Shown: positions 23,116 through 34,232 of the stretch, piece after piece
Layout of the letters: each line of letters begins with the position of its first letter
Numbering within the stretch: the stretch's first letter is position 1
Source of the DNA: Gracilaria domingensis
Taxonomy: Eukaryota; Rhodophyta; Florideophyceae; Gracilariales; Gracilariaceae
DNA length: 64,000 nucleotides
Reading direction: 5' to 3'
Assembly: GCA_022539475.1 (NCBI GenBank)
Contig: VCMS01000203.1
Span: 118,074-182,073, forward strand
Made by a program: the position numbers and the translations under genes
Notes under the pieces: model-generated
Database searches by the model: none
Seen by the model: only the letters and a program-made list of their open reading frames with translations
What the model was told of the DNA's origin: nothing

Positions 23116-23748
23116 GGCATACGGGATATGGTACGATTAAGCCGTAGTGGTTGGCTTCTTCTGCAGACATGAAATGGTCTCTCTCCACCTTGGTCTCAAT
23201 TTCCTTAAGAGATCTTGCACATGCGCAACATATATTCCCTTAAGGCGTTTCCGCAAGTTCAGAATCTCCGTGGCATGAATGCCAATATCGCTTGCTTGCC
23301 CCTGTGCTCCACCGCTGGGCTGATGAATCATGATTCGAGCATGTAGAAGGGCTCGACGATTCCCCGCAGTTCCAGCCGCGTGCAGTAGCGATGCCATGGA
23401 ACAAGGCTGTCCAACGCATAGAGTCGCGATGTCGGGGGCCACACACTGAATGGTGTGATAGATCGCGAGACCAGCTGCTACTATTCCGCCAGGAGAGTTT
23501 GTGCACATCGATATTGTTCGCGATGGGTGTCCTGATTCAAGAACGAGCAACTGTGCGACAACCATTGAATCATTGATAGGTTCATTCACGCAAATGTGTT
23601 CCATAAGAAAGCGGGGGTAAATATCGAACACTCGCTCACCTCGTGGCGTCTGTTCTAGGACCGTTGGTACCAGAGTAGATTGTGGGGCAAGGCGAGTGGC
23701 CTGCTGAAAAGCAAGCGTCGTGGCACCGCCGCCTTCGAGAACAGACAT
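23116..23748 (-). pseudogene. clpP: ClpP protease subunit, frameshifted and 3'-truncated
   Basis: ATG at 23748; the frame reads 203 residues to 23137. It resembles the ClpP proteolytic subunit: [13 protein letters not shown], a nucleophile block [10 protein letters not shown] (Ser117) and [11 protein letters not shown] (His142). The third catalytic residue, Asp in an E-R-D-x-F motif, is absent from this frame. It is present one frame over ([18 protein letters not shown], about 23190-23140), so a one-base shift lies at about 23205-23235. In that second frame the normal C-terminus is replaced, directly after HYGLI, by low-complexity sequence from the GC-rich island. No mitochondrial or plastid presequence is evident. 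A working copy elsewhere is expected. Confidence 0.75.
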
Positions 23749-25877
23749 TTAGCACTTTCCCAAACTGTTACGCATCAAGAAGTCTTCAAGGACGATCAAA
23801 TCACTGTGCGCACAAGAACAAAAGAACACGTTGCTGCAGGGTTTCGACTGGTAGCGTTGCCAAGAAAGTATGGCTGAGATGCTGACTACCACTATCATGT
23901 ACGTGCAAGGCAGTCCAAAGTAGCAGCGCCAGGGACTGCCCTTGTACTGCTACACCATCTCAAACTGGGCAATTCTCCAATAACGGCCAAAACCCTTTTG
24001 ACCAAGTTTTCGTTCACGTGTTCTTGATGTCTTGTGTTTAGCGCTACTCCGGTAGCGGGCTGAACTGCGACAACCTGAGTCATTCCCAGCCGTTGCAAAT
24101 ACTAGTGATAACTTTGCTACGTGAACCGAAGCCTCTGCAAGGAAAAGAACGAAACTCTCGCTTCGAGCTTTACTCATTCTGAACACGGCATGTCACAGTA
24201 TGATAACTGTCTTTGACGGAGAACCTGTCCAGAATCGTTACTTTCTTTGCATTGTGCTATGCTTGGGATCAAACTCCGTGTCGCAACAAACAGGTGACTC
24301 AATAGATGGGCATCGACACGTCCCTGAATCACAAAATCCGTCGTAAAGTGGAAAGGCGTCCACACGGAGACATTCGCAGTCATTCAAGTGCTCGTGGACA
24401 GGCTGCGCGCGGAGGCTTCGGTCCTTTTGACCGTGGAAACAGGATTATCTCCTCATTGCGCTTGGTAAGCTACCATATGATGATGATTCCATGTTCAGAC
24501 TGCAAGCGTGGTTGGGCCAAACAAAGCTGGATTGTGTTACTCAGATTGCTTCCATATTCGAATCGATGACGTTTTGGGCACGAGATCTTCATATTTCCTT
24601 TTCTCCGAAGCAGTAGAATCTTAACGCGAGGATGATTTGTCGCGGACAACACGTCCATATCTGCGCGGCTGCGTTGTACCGTCGGAACGTATACCTTTTC
24701 GCGGAAAAGGGCTACGGTCGGGAAGCTTCCCATGGTAACCTCCCAAGGGGGGATGCAACAGTAAAAAGGTGGATTTCAATTTTGTATAAATTTCCATTAT
24801 TTTAATCGGTCAAGCTTTGGGTCAGAAGGCTTTCTTGCTTTGCTGGCTCTAGTGTCTATCCGACCGGCTCTCTGGCCTCATATGGGGCCAAGGAGCCGAA
24901 GTAGATTTGTGTAAAATTTTGTTTATTTTCAGTGAACGATTCAAAAATTCAATAGTTTAAACAGCAGTTTGAACCACTCTTCTGGTTCTTTCATTCAAAT
25001 GCTTAAACGTGACGCTTATGTAGTCAGTGTAAACGTGCGTGAGTGGTCAACAGACTACAGAAGAGCATTAAAAACCCAAGTTCGAACCTCGCTGAGTTCA
25101 AATTTACACTCAAAAACTGTTTTGGCAGCTCAACTTATTCAAAATCGCTTTACTTTAGAAACACATAAACGTCCACCTGAAAGGCAAACAGAACAAGGTG
25201 ACATTTGTCAACAAGGAAGTTTTGTCAGAGCGTAAAATTGCATCTTGCATGTTAAAAAAGCATGTTAATTAACAATTTCCACCCGAAATGTTCTTACGTC
25301 TATTTTGCTAGACATAAGGACTAGCCAATGAAAATAAAAAAGAGTGTAGCATTTGTAGCCCTTTTCATGGCACATGTTGATTTAAATGCACCCATGCTGC
25401 AATCACCTACAATACTGCACTCCAATGTACTCTAGAGTGAACTTCATGACCTCGAAAAAACCTTTCATAGCTCTATCATCGAAACGTGCCGCCACACTTT
25501 CTTTACTCCTACAATAGCTCTTTTGTTGCTTGTAGGCATCTTCTCACGTACTCTGCATTCTATAAAGTGTCTTATTTCTATGAACGGCTCAGCAGAACCA
25601 AAAGCATCCTCATATATCGCGAAACAATCAACCAATAAACAACTTCCGCACATAACGCCTTACGACGAAGACGTTACCTGTTCAACATGCAATAGAACTC
25701 CGTTCTACTAGACTCAACATGGTGCATGAATAGTGTGAACCGTAACAGAACTTGTTTCTGCTTCGAAACCACTGAGCACTTTCAACAGCAAAGGTCGAAA
25801 AGGCTCCTACAAAGCGTACGTTTTTGAGCGCTACGGATTCCTTGGAAAAGGAAATCGCGTCCAAATTTCTCATTGCA
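23749..25877. other. intergenic; no confident gene
   Basis: Short frames at 24470-24733 (-) and 24969-25235 (+) show no domain. Sequence beside 25265 (TTAATTAACA) and the small inverted motif TTACGTCTATTTTGCTAGAC near 25296 resemble motifs beside the second piggyBac-type locus. They could belong to the left end of the piggyBac-like element. Confidence 0.4.
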
Positions 25878-28007
25878 TTATGCAGGGAATTCGAAACGTT
25901 TGGCTAAATAACAAGGACGCTTATATGAGATTTGAGGAAGCATAGTGAAACACAATTTACATCTTGAACAATATCTTTGCAGTTTTAGAGTTTCTGTCGC
26001 ACGATTGATTCGTTTAAGTCTTCTCTTTGACACAAGTGCTTTCCTTGCTTCTTGAATTGCTTGGTAAACATCGGGTCGTGTTGTTCGAAGTTTCTCCCTT
26101 TGATGGTAGAGAGTGAAGCAATTCACATGAAAGCCGTGCATGCACTTTGTGCAGGAGTACATCTTGTAACCTCCTTCTCTCTCCTTCGATGATAGATTGC
26201 ATAAGAGGCAGCGCACACTTTTTCTTCCTTCTGTCTCAAAAAGTAAATGTAGAGATTCGCATGATGCATTGCTTGGAGCCTCGCTAGTGTTCGAGTTTCG
26301 CGACGAAACACGTCTTCCTAGAGTTGCTCTTTGCTGTTTGTACCCCCCATGATCTTCCACCATCTGTATGATAAGCCTCTGTTTCATTGTAGAAATGTCA
26401 ATTAGAGCCTCTCCCGAAGTTTTAACGGCCTTCAAAAGAGCGTGTGCGTTTAGGATACTCGCGTCTAGAATGAACGTAAGAAGGCTCATTGTAACCCGCT
26501 GCTCTTTTCTGACCGTCGCAGCAGTAGATCGGAATTGGTCAAATCTGTCCACGCCGTTCATGAACAGGTTGTAGGCAACGACCATTGCTGGGACTTGGAA
26601 AGTTCTGCGCTGCAGTGATTCGTTTCCAGTCCATCGCTTTAGAGGTGCCAGTCCATGGACGCATTTGACTGCGTGATCGTCGGGAGAATGAATCGGTTTT
26701 GTCGGGGTGTCAAGCAAATCGTTCGAATAGAAAGTAACTACAGTGCGGTCTTTGAAAACAATAAAGCCAGCGTTGTCTGCGACCTCAACAGTATCGTTTC
26801 CTGTCTGAATCTTTTGGTACACTTGCACAAGACGCCAGTCTCCTCTTTTCGCATGCTTGAGGACTTCGATCGCTTCTTTCAACCTCGGTCTGTTTATACC
26901 GTCTACATTGTTGAAGCGCACTGCTCCTAGTATTCGACACTCCCCATCGCTCAAACGATGTACTTGTCGAGCAAGCAGATGACGTGTGTAGAAATTGTCC
27001 ATGACTACTAAACGTCGAAGAGTTTGTTGTGGATGCAGTTGGGTCTGATGGGCCATCTGGGCGCACCAAAGTGCGGACGCGCTTGATTTCTTTACCAACG
27101 AGCCATCTACAGTGCGATCGACAGCACCGCGTAGTTCACGAAACAATGTTGTATATCTTTGCAGTGGCATTTGACCCGTTTTGTTCCCGGAACTGTTGTC
27201 CTGGAAACTGTGAAGGTAAGCATGTGACCATCCAACAACTGCATAAAATCGTATACCGAATCTGACGGGTTTGCTCTTCATGTAAGAACGAGCTCCCGTG
27301 CGTCCTTTACATCTGACGGTGTTCTCTTCCAAAGAGCTGACGCCAACGGGTATGGCGAGAGTAGCGGCGATGCGTGCGAAATGTTCCAAAAGTTGGCGAC
27401 TATGCCATAACGGGTCAGAGAGGGCTACTTCGTGCTCATAGGAAGCATATATTTGCAGTGATGCTCGTATGTTCATGAACGTATCCCGGCTCAATACCTT
27501 TTTGAAGAATGGGATGCCAAGCAGATCTGATGTCGACCAGTAGTCACGGAGGCGATTGAGACGATGCAAAGAAGTAGCGAGCTCCAGACCCAGATAGGAA
27601 TACAGCTCGTCTATTCGTAGGGGCTTCATTCTTCTTCCCTGCTTCATAAGTGCTCTACTAGTCCAGGCCCTCACGCATTCCAGATACGACTCGTTCAAAA
27701 ACAAACTGAAGAGACCACGTTCCTTCTTGTGGGCATACGTTCTCCTTATTAGCGCCTCTTTGGCCAGGTACAACCCACTTTTCTCGCGCCATTTTGCACA
27801 GTATGGAACAGTCTTGTAGAGATCCATTTCCTCGGCCGCTCCAAGAGCTGTCACTGCAAACTCTTCCTCATCATTCTCGTCCCAACAGAATTCCCCCACA
27901 CCTTCAGCGTTACACTCCCGTGCGTTTGAAGATACTCCAGAGTCATCATTGGTTTCAGGAATGGCTGCATAAGAAGACACCTTGGATGAGCTAATGAAGA
28001 TATCCAA
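25878..28007 (-). CDS. piggyBac-like transposase
   Basis: Open frame of 709 codons, no internal stop. The frame has no ATG at 28007 (it opens with TTG) and stays open upstream to about 28100, so the true start or a first exon is unresolved. The core is the piggyBac DDE domain (DDE_Tnp_1_7). The first catalytic site reads SSLEENTVRCKGR, with Glu where Asp is usual. The second is VVMDNFYTRHLL and the third NGVDRFDQFRS. The C-terminus carries a Cys-rich zinc-binding domain (CLLC...YSCTKCMHGFHVNCF), as in other piggyBac transposases. Piggybac enzymes cut and paste at TTAA. The Asp to Glu change may impair catalysis. Confidence 0.83.
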   Translation of the reverse strand: MDIFISSSKVSSYAAIPETNDDSGVSSNARECNAEGVGEFCWDENDEEEFAVTALGAAEEMDLYKTVPYCAKWREKSGLYLAKEALIRRTYAHKKERGLFSLFLNESYLECVRAWTSRALMKQGRRMKPLRIDELYSYLGLELATSLHRLNRLRDYWSTSDLLGIPFFKKVLSRDTFMNIRASLQIYASYEHEVALSDPLWHSRQLLEHFARIAATLAIPVGVSSLEENTVRCKGRTGARSYMKSKPVRFGIRFYAVVGWSHAYLHSFQDNSSGNKTGQMPLQRYTTLFRELRGAVDRTVDGSLVKKSSASALWCAQMAHQTQLHPQQTLRRLVVMDNFYTRHLLARQVHRLSDGECRILGAVRFNNVDGINRPRLKEAIEVLKHAKRGDWRLVQVYQKIQTGNDTVEVADNAGFIVFKDRTVVTFYSNDLLDTPTKPIHSPDDHAVKCVHGLAPLKRWTGNESLQRRTFQVPAMVVAYNLFMNGVDRFDQFRSTAATVRKEQRVTMSLLTFILDASILNAHALLKAVKTSGEALIDISTMKQRLIIQMVEDHGGYKQQRATLGRRVSSRNSNTSEAPSNASCESLHLLFETEGRKSVRCLLCNLSSKEREGGYKMYSCTKCMHGFHVNCFTLYHQREKLRTTRPDVYQAIQEARKALVSKRRLKRINRATETLKLQRYCSRCKLCFTMLPQISYKRPCYLAKRFEFPA

Positions 28008-28383
28008 AGAACATGCCGTCCAACATCGACCATTGGGAGAGAAATCATCGAAGAGGGCGAACTTTTTGGCGGATACTTCGGCCTTTGCAAACCTAGACCA
28101 GCGCTGCTGTCAATAATCCCAGATCTCATTGGACATACAAGGTTGCGCGAGATGAATGATCGGCAGTATCTCGCAGCGCAAATTTGCGCACCACAGCTCC
28201 TTTCCAAAACTGATTTGGTGACGTAAGGGAGCGATACCCTTGCCACGTCGTTGTGATGCTACAAGCGCAAATTTACGATCGGTTCACAGAAACCCTGAAA
28301 TGGATGGGCTTATAAGGCGTAGCGATAACCGTCACGTGAAAACGTCGGGAGCACAAGCAAAAGGCCATTGAGTATGGTAGATT

Positions 28384-29001
28384 CTATTCAGCTCCGAGAA
28401 GGTCCTGGTCCTCCAGAAGCTGTTCCCCGTGAACGGTAAGCGAACGTTCATCAAGTCTAGTGATTCGAGACTGCTTGGGGAATATGGGATACGCGTTAGG
28501 ATCTTCAGACACGGAGGCTGCCACAGCAGTGCTGGCTGCGACCGCCGCATATCGACGAGGGTTGCTGCTCGGCCTCTGCAGCGGGTAAAAGGCGGTCAGC
28601 GCCGTTGGGGCAGGTGGCGGTCGTGGCAGAGACGGTAGTAGTGGCGGAAGCACTATTTGGCGGCAGAAAGGATTGAAGGCACCACAAAACCTGGCGTCGG
28701 CGTGGTGCGGGGCAGCTTGGTGCGGTTCTCGGTTCCAAACGGCCTTCTGCTCATACTTGTACAACAACGTTTCATACTCGATGCGCAGGATGAAAGCGGC
28801 TGATGTGCACGTCTTCCGCAGCACTAAGGCCTGCGCCACCGTCTTGAAGGCCCGTGTGCAGATGACGGCATGTAAGACACCACGTTCTACTGTGCATGTG
28901 CATCGTTTGTGGAGGCCTAAAAGCACCAAGTCCCGCCAAAAAGAGTTCAGCTGGTGGCCACAATAAAGAGGCGCGTGTCTGCGCACACCTGCGTCCTCCA
29001 C
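28384..29001 (-). CDS. hypothetical protein (weak)
   Basis: Open frame of 205 codons on the minus strand. The middle (FILRIEYETLLYKYEQ) is helix-like and is followed by a Pro/Ala-rich stretch and a charged tail. I recognise no domain, and overlapping frames on both strands are also open, so this may be chance. Confidence 0.25.
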   Translation of the reverse strand: MEDAGVRRHAPLYCGHQLNSFWRDLVLLGLHKRCTCTVERGVLHAVICTRAFKTVAQALVLRKTCTSAAFILRIEYETLLYKYEQKAVWNREPHQAAPHHADARFCGAFNPFCRQIVLPPLLPSLPRPPPAPTALTAFYPLQRPSSNPRRYAAVAASTAVAASVSEDPNAYPIFPKQSRITRLDERSLTVHGEQLLEDQDLLGAE

Positions 29002-30835
29002 AGGTGCATGAAGGCGCGCTTTGTGCCATTCATCTGATGACGCGGTGCCTTCTGCGAGCGGTTTACGCAGTAAATGAAAACGCCATCAACTTTTTGCCCT
29101 TCCTCCCTACCCTTCGTCCGTTTGACAGTCCCTGACGATCGCGATGCGCGAGACCGGCGATTCAGTGCGGTGCGTACGCATCATGCGATGGGTGAAGCGG
29201 AGAAGACGGGATCCGAGAAAATGACGGCGATGGCTTCACAAGTAACGTAGTGCGGCGAGCGGTAGGTTTAAAGACCACATTGAACAAATCGGTCACCACA
29301 GCACCGCAGCGACGGCGAGCAGGGCATGAACCGACGCTGTGGCAACGCGAAGAGGGCCACCGATCGAAAGTTGCTCGTGGAAATTGCGGCGGAAAGGAAG
29401 GCGGTGGTGCCAAAAGGTGGTTGGCGAAAATAAACGAACAGACTTGCTTTTCATCGTTTGTTGGAGAGATAAGCAGAGAAACCGAATATCTGAGATCAAA
29501 TTCTTTTGTTATCAATCGCTGATCTGCGCGCAGCGTAGAACAAAAGAGACCTCTATGACAAAATAGCTGACGGAATTCGCTGTAGAAAAGGTTCTTGAAA
29601 CTAATGACAGATTGCTGCTGGGGAAACAGAGTGAGAGAGAAGAAAAAGCTCTATGGAATCGATCGTTGTCGTGCGCAGTAAAGTGATGGGGGAAGCGGTT
29701 GAAGGGCGGCAAGTGCATTCATTTTGTAAAGAGAGAAAGCGGCACGGAGACCAAAAGTGTTGCGCATCGCGAAGACTAGTATTGAGAGTGGCGGCACAGG
29801 GGCGACAGCAGTGTGACGTTGATTTGAACCATGTCCCGCGATGTGGGACGTGTTACAAAGGGTGTTGGACGCTTTGGGTCAATGTATTGGTATACCAAAA
29901 TACTGCTATATGGTGCGAATCATTACTAGGTCGTGCCACGCTCCGCGGCACGACCCAAACGCCATTTGACGCGAAGAGGTGTGCTAAAATTTTGTCGCGA
30001 TGATTTGGCGCTACTGGTTCTTATGCGGCGATGATGAAAATGCGGTTTGCTCTGCACACGTGGCAACATGTGGTTGTTTGAATTGTCTCATATTCTTGTA
30101 GAAAGTTTGCCTATGCATATTATACCTTCACTGTGAGCAAAGCGATGCTATTGAAGCAACAAGGTTCAAAAAAACGACGTTCATTGGCTGGGATCAGTCA
30201 AAAATCGGCCATGTACCAATCAAATTGTGTTGCTTATGTCTATTGAGCTAGACATAAGCAAACTGGGCACCTGGCAGTTTGATAGCCAATGAGTCTAGTC
30301 CCCGACCAACCAAATTCACAGCTTATGTCTATTTGAACATACATAAGCAATCCGGGTCGAAAGGGTTAAGTACGAGTCTATAAGAAATCAAACTTATCGT
30401 TTGTTTCTTTTCTGAAGTACTCATATACTAACTTTAATCAAATGTTGATATCAGCCTTCATAACTTTTTGACTACTTTACGTCAAAAATAGAGTGACAGT
30501 CACGCAAATGACCTGAAAAACAAAAGTGGCCAGCCGAACTGTGACATAAAAAATATATACATCTTGTCTCTTCAGAGATCAGGAGCACAAAAACTTGGCC
30601 TTAATGTTGCTCTTGCGTATTTCGCAACTTCCCTGGTAAACAGCAGCTGTTAAAGTTCCAACTTTTTCATTCGCTTCCGAGTCGTTTTTGCCAGATGAAT
30701 ACCCGTTCTAGCCACTGGCAAGCTAAAATCAACCTCTTCCTCAGAATTTCTTCTGATTCGACCAATAAAATCCCAGTTGTTATCAATTAGTTGGTCTGCC
30801 AGTTTGCAAGAGAAAGAATGTGGTTATAGGTTTCT
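29002..30835. other. intergenic; small inverted repeats
   Basis: No supported gene. Two related inverted motifs, at 30233-30260 and 30322-30349, begin GCTTATGTCTA and end CATAAGC. Similar sequence lies at about 25296-25318 near the first piggyBac-type gene. A GGGTTAA at 30361-30367 would fit a piggyBac-type end with a TTAA target, but no partner end was found. Confidence 0.4.
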
Positions 30836-32494
30836 TCAATTTCCAGTAGAACTTCTGTAAAGATTCCAGGCATCTACAAAACACATTGCAAATAGAGTTG
30901 TATTAACTCGGAAAGACCATTCCTTGACTTCAAATTTCGTCTCGATTTTGTGGTCATCCTGTCTACAACTAATGTGACGATCGATTGTGCAGCATACATT
31001 GTAATATTTTTCGCACACATTTGGGATGGATATCGAAAAAGAAAGCTTTTTGGCCGTCCCGTTCACGTTTTTCCAGCGAGTACGATTGATTGTAGGGCCT
31101 GGATTGGTCGAATCGTATGTGCTGATAAATCATCTTCTTTTCCGATCCACCCAAAGAACAGCCATCATTTCGATTCGTAATAGTTATTTCTGACATTCGC
31201 TTCATAGGAAGCCGTCTTGTAGCGTTTTTAATAACACCAATAAATCGCATCCGCTTTTTCAAAACAGATTCTACTGTTTCAACAGAAACAGAATAGGAAT
31301 CAGCGCACACGAGACGATCGCTCCCAAACTAATCTTGAACCAATGTCAATAGAACAGATGTGCCATGTTGAAATTCTTCTGAGAAATCCATTGTCGCCGT
31401 GCTGGTACTTCCCATTGTTACCTCGAATTTGAGGGAAGTATACCGCTCTGTCCACAACAAACGGTTTTCAGTTCACAGCCGTTCTCTAGATTTCGGTCCA
31501 GAGCAATGTAGTTCGGAAGTTAAATGTTTATCCAATGTCCACCCAGTCCATACCAGCGTGAAATATTTTCGTCGACACACAACGAGCTTGAAGGCGTGAC
31601 AAACTTTCGTCGATGATTGTTGATTGCTGAAACAAAGTCAGACACACGTGACCATCGTGCCTCGTTTTCCACCTCTTCCTCAGGTTCGCCGCTGAAAACG
31701 ATGCATCCCCGGAGAGCCTCAAATCGATTACGGGCCATAGCTTTACCCAAACCGGGTGCTTGTATATACTTTGAAGAAGATTCACAGCTCCATAAAGTTC
31801 GTCGATGTGTGAATTCAAAACGAGTTATTAAAATCATCACTCCAAAGAATCTGAGAATCTCCCCAGCAGTTGTTTGTTTCAATCCCATGCTTCCTAATCT
31901 GATGTTCGTCTTGTGTACAATAATGTTTAAATGGGAAGCAGGAAACATCCACATGAAATAATCAAAAGGTGTGAGATCCCGAGGAGCATGACATGCCGTA
32001 ATAAAATCTCCCGTTGGACCAATAACTTTCCACTGATGCATTCGGATCTGAACATTTAGCAATAACGGTACACTTTGCCCCTTCCAAATCGTCTAATGAG
32101 CGTCGACTTCAGAACGCGCTTCAACAATGTTCTCCTCCAACACCAAGATTGGTGTTGGAACGGCTTCCTCATTCGGATTGCTTGGCGTCATACGTTGCTC
32201 TCCTGGAGTCATTTCCTGTCCTTGTTCGTTCGCTTGCCCGCCGTTTGTCTCCAACTGCTGTTGACGCCCGAGGGTCGCTGCTTCTTCAGTTGTGACATGG
32301 TCACCCTTCTTTACGATGCAAAGTTTCATGTCACACTCTTTGCAGCGACCGGGTAACTCGAAATTGATTCTCACGATTGTTTGACGACGGCCGTTGTTGA
32401 GATTGAGAGATGTGGACACAACCGTTCCACTGATCGTTTTGGTCTTCCATTGGCTTCCAAAGAAACGTTTCCAACCAGTTTCGGATGTTACCAA
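30836..32494 (-). pseudogene. piggyBac-like transposase (PGBD type), decayed
   Basis: An N-terminal frame 32494-32096 ends in TAG (32095-32093), and the same frame then reads on to a TAA at 31522-31520. Between them are recognisable piggyBac features: FDYFMWMFP near the start of the core and VDENISRWYGLGGHWIN, which contains the first catalytic Asp. Homologous sequence continues past the TAA (NYIALDRNLENGC), then degenerates. Later fragments at 31310-30836 may be the C-terminal part. At least two nonsense codons and later frame breaks make this a dead copy. It belongs to a different subgroup from the transposase at 25878-28007. Confidence 0.75.
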
Positions 32495-32741
32495 TCGTGC
32501 ACGACTATGAACCGATTTCCAACAACGGTGCGCGGATCATTTCCCCGTGGCAAAGTTGGGTATATATGTCGAGTGCTGTGATGTCAACAGAGTTTGTTGT
32601 CATTTACGTCCTAAAATCTCGTGACTTCGGTTGACGCCAAGGAAGAGGAGATCAAGGAGGACTGTGTACGTGGGTTTAAACTGCGATGGAACGAAGTGAA
32701 CTAAAATAATGAGTGTTTTAATTTCGGCCTCATGTGATGTC

Positions 32742-32765
32742 AATTGACCTCATATGAGGTCAATT
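32742..32765. repeat. perfect 24-bp palindrome
   Basis: AATTGACCTCAT followed directly by its reverse complement. A half site GTCAATTGACCTCAT precedes it, so it may be a dimeric binding site or a foldback end. Confidence 0.8.
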
Positions 32766-33241
32766 TTCGAAAAGACACTAGAGTAGGATCATCATCAGCA
32801 ATCGGTGTGGTGCACGCACGGAACCATTCTGCGTTCATGAGGAACCAAAAAAGTGCAACCTTCAGATGCAAAATGTAACTATCCTTTGCCACCAATTGTA
32901 GAGCAAAACGTGCTCGCCCGATGCACGGGGATGGTTTTCATAAATCTTTGGTAGGGATGATTCCGGGTACTCGGAAGGTATGAGTATTGGCCCACGGATG
33001 GGATGCTCTTTAGCAGTATTGAGGTATGGCACCCTGAGGGGTCGGCCATGACGTGGCATGCATGGGTACTGGTCGCGTGTAGGCGTGTGCAGGAATGGGT
33101 GTGTTCACACATGTTTTGGTATGATTTTCGGATATTTTACTGGCCGCCGCCGCGGGTTGTCACGTGCACCACGTGTATGGACCTGCCTAAGTGTGCATTA
33201 GATTATTTAATTTAGTTTAAACAATTTATCGCTTACGATAT

Positions 33242-33267
33242 AAGGGGTGACCTCCCGGTCACCCCTT
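33242..33267. repeat. hairpin, 11-bp arms
   Basis: AAGGGGTGACC and GGTCACCCCTT around a 4-nt loop (TCCC). Confidence 0.8.
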
Positions 33268-34232
33268 CCTTCAGTAAAGGGTAACCGAGTTCGGCTCTGA
33301 ACTACGTTCGCCTGCGCGAAGTGCACAACTTCCTCAGGAGGGTCACCGCGTACGGTACGAACTAGATTCATCCCTCGGGATCACTCAGGCACTACTGACC
33401 TACACAGCTGTTGCCCTCGGGTTTGTTTCCGTCTTCGGACCATTGTTTTATTTGTCTTTACTTGCAGATTACTGCTTACCTGTGTCAGGTGGGTTTTCCG
33501 TCTCTGTATGGAGTTATTGCCGTGTGGGCTTAATACAAAACCTCCGTCTCCCGTCGCCGGGTCTGTTGCCGCTTTTCGCACGCCTCGCCGAGGGTTCCTC
33601 CTTTGTTTTTTCCATTCTTTTTCCCTTTCTACCTAGGGCTTACACCGCTCTTCGGTACCTTTCCTCTCGACTATCCCGTCACTTTTCGCCGGACTCCTGG
33701 ATCAGGCCCGTTCACCCCTCAACCTCCGTAGGTATATCCCGTACCACGGGCTGTCTCACACCCGCTTTATCCGTGTTCGGAGGGCTCACCGCTGAGTTCA
33801 CCCCGTCTAGAGGGCAAGGACTCTAACGCCTTGAAAGACGATCCCATCGCTGGGGTTTTGCTCCACACCAATTGGAACAGTTAAAGGTGCATATCCTGCG
33901 TTCTCCTCTGAGACTGTCTCCACCGCGGCGGCGGATATGAAGTGTATTCATGATTTTTTCATTTTCGGCAGTACTTTCATCCCCACCGTGGATGAAAATG
34001 AAAAAATTGAAATCCATTCCATTCATTTTGACATGAAACCATACTCCAAATAGAGAACAAATGGAATGGAAAGGCTATTGAATAGATGCAAACCAATGAC
34101 CTCACATTTTGGCGGGTAAAGCGCAGTGTGCTACCACTTCAACTTCCATTCATGCGCTGTTGCCTCCTCTCGACTAACGAAACCTTGCATTGAGTTTCAA
34201 AACATCTTCTCGTCTCGAGAGCATCACAACAA

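Larger units (their letters stand above)
32495..33916. other. intergenic; palindromes, no confident gene
   Basis: Contains a perfect 24-bp palindrome at 32742-32765 and a hairpin at 33242-33267. A C/T-rich open frame at 33443-33826 (+) has no domain and is probably chance. Confidence 0.45.

Noticed and set aside
22622-23172. Several long overlapping frames on both strands, one with a SAM-domain-like start (WSDAEVARWLRGF)
   Set aside because: They coincide with the GC-rich island, where stops are rare in all frames; the SAM-like stretch does not continue as a domain.
29162-30003. Frames of 90-117 codons on both strands
   Set aside because: Overlapping, without domains or conserved motifs; treated as chance.
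33443-33826. 127-codon plus-strand frame
   Set aside because: C/T-rich composition explains the open frame; no domain and no splice or start context.
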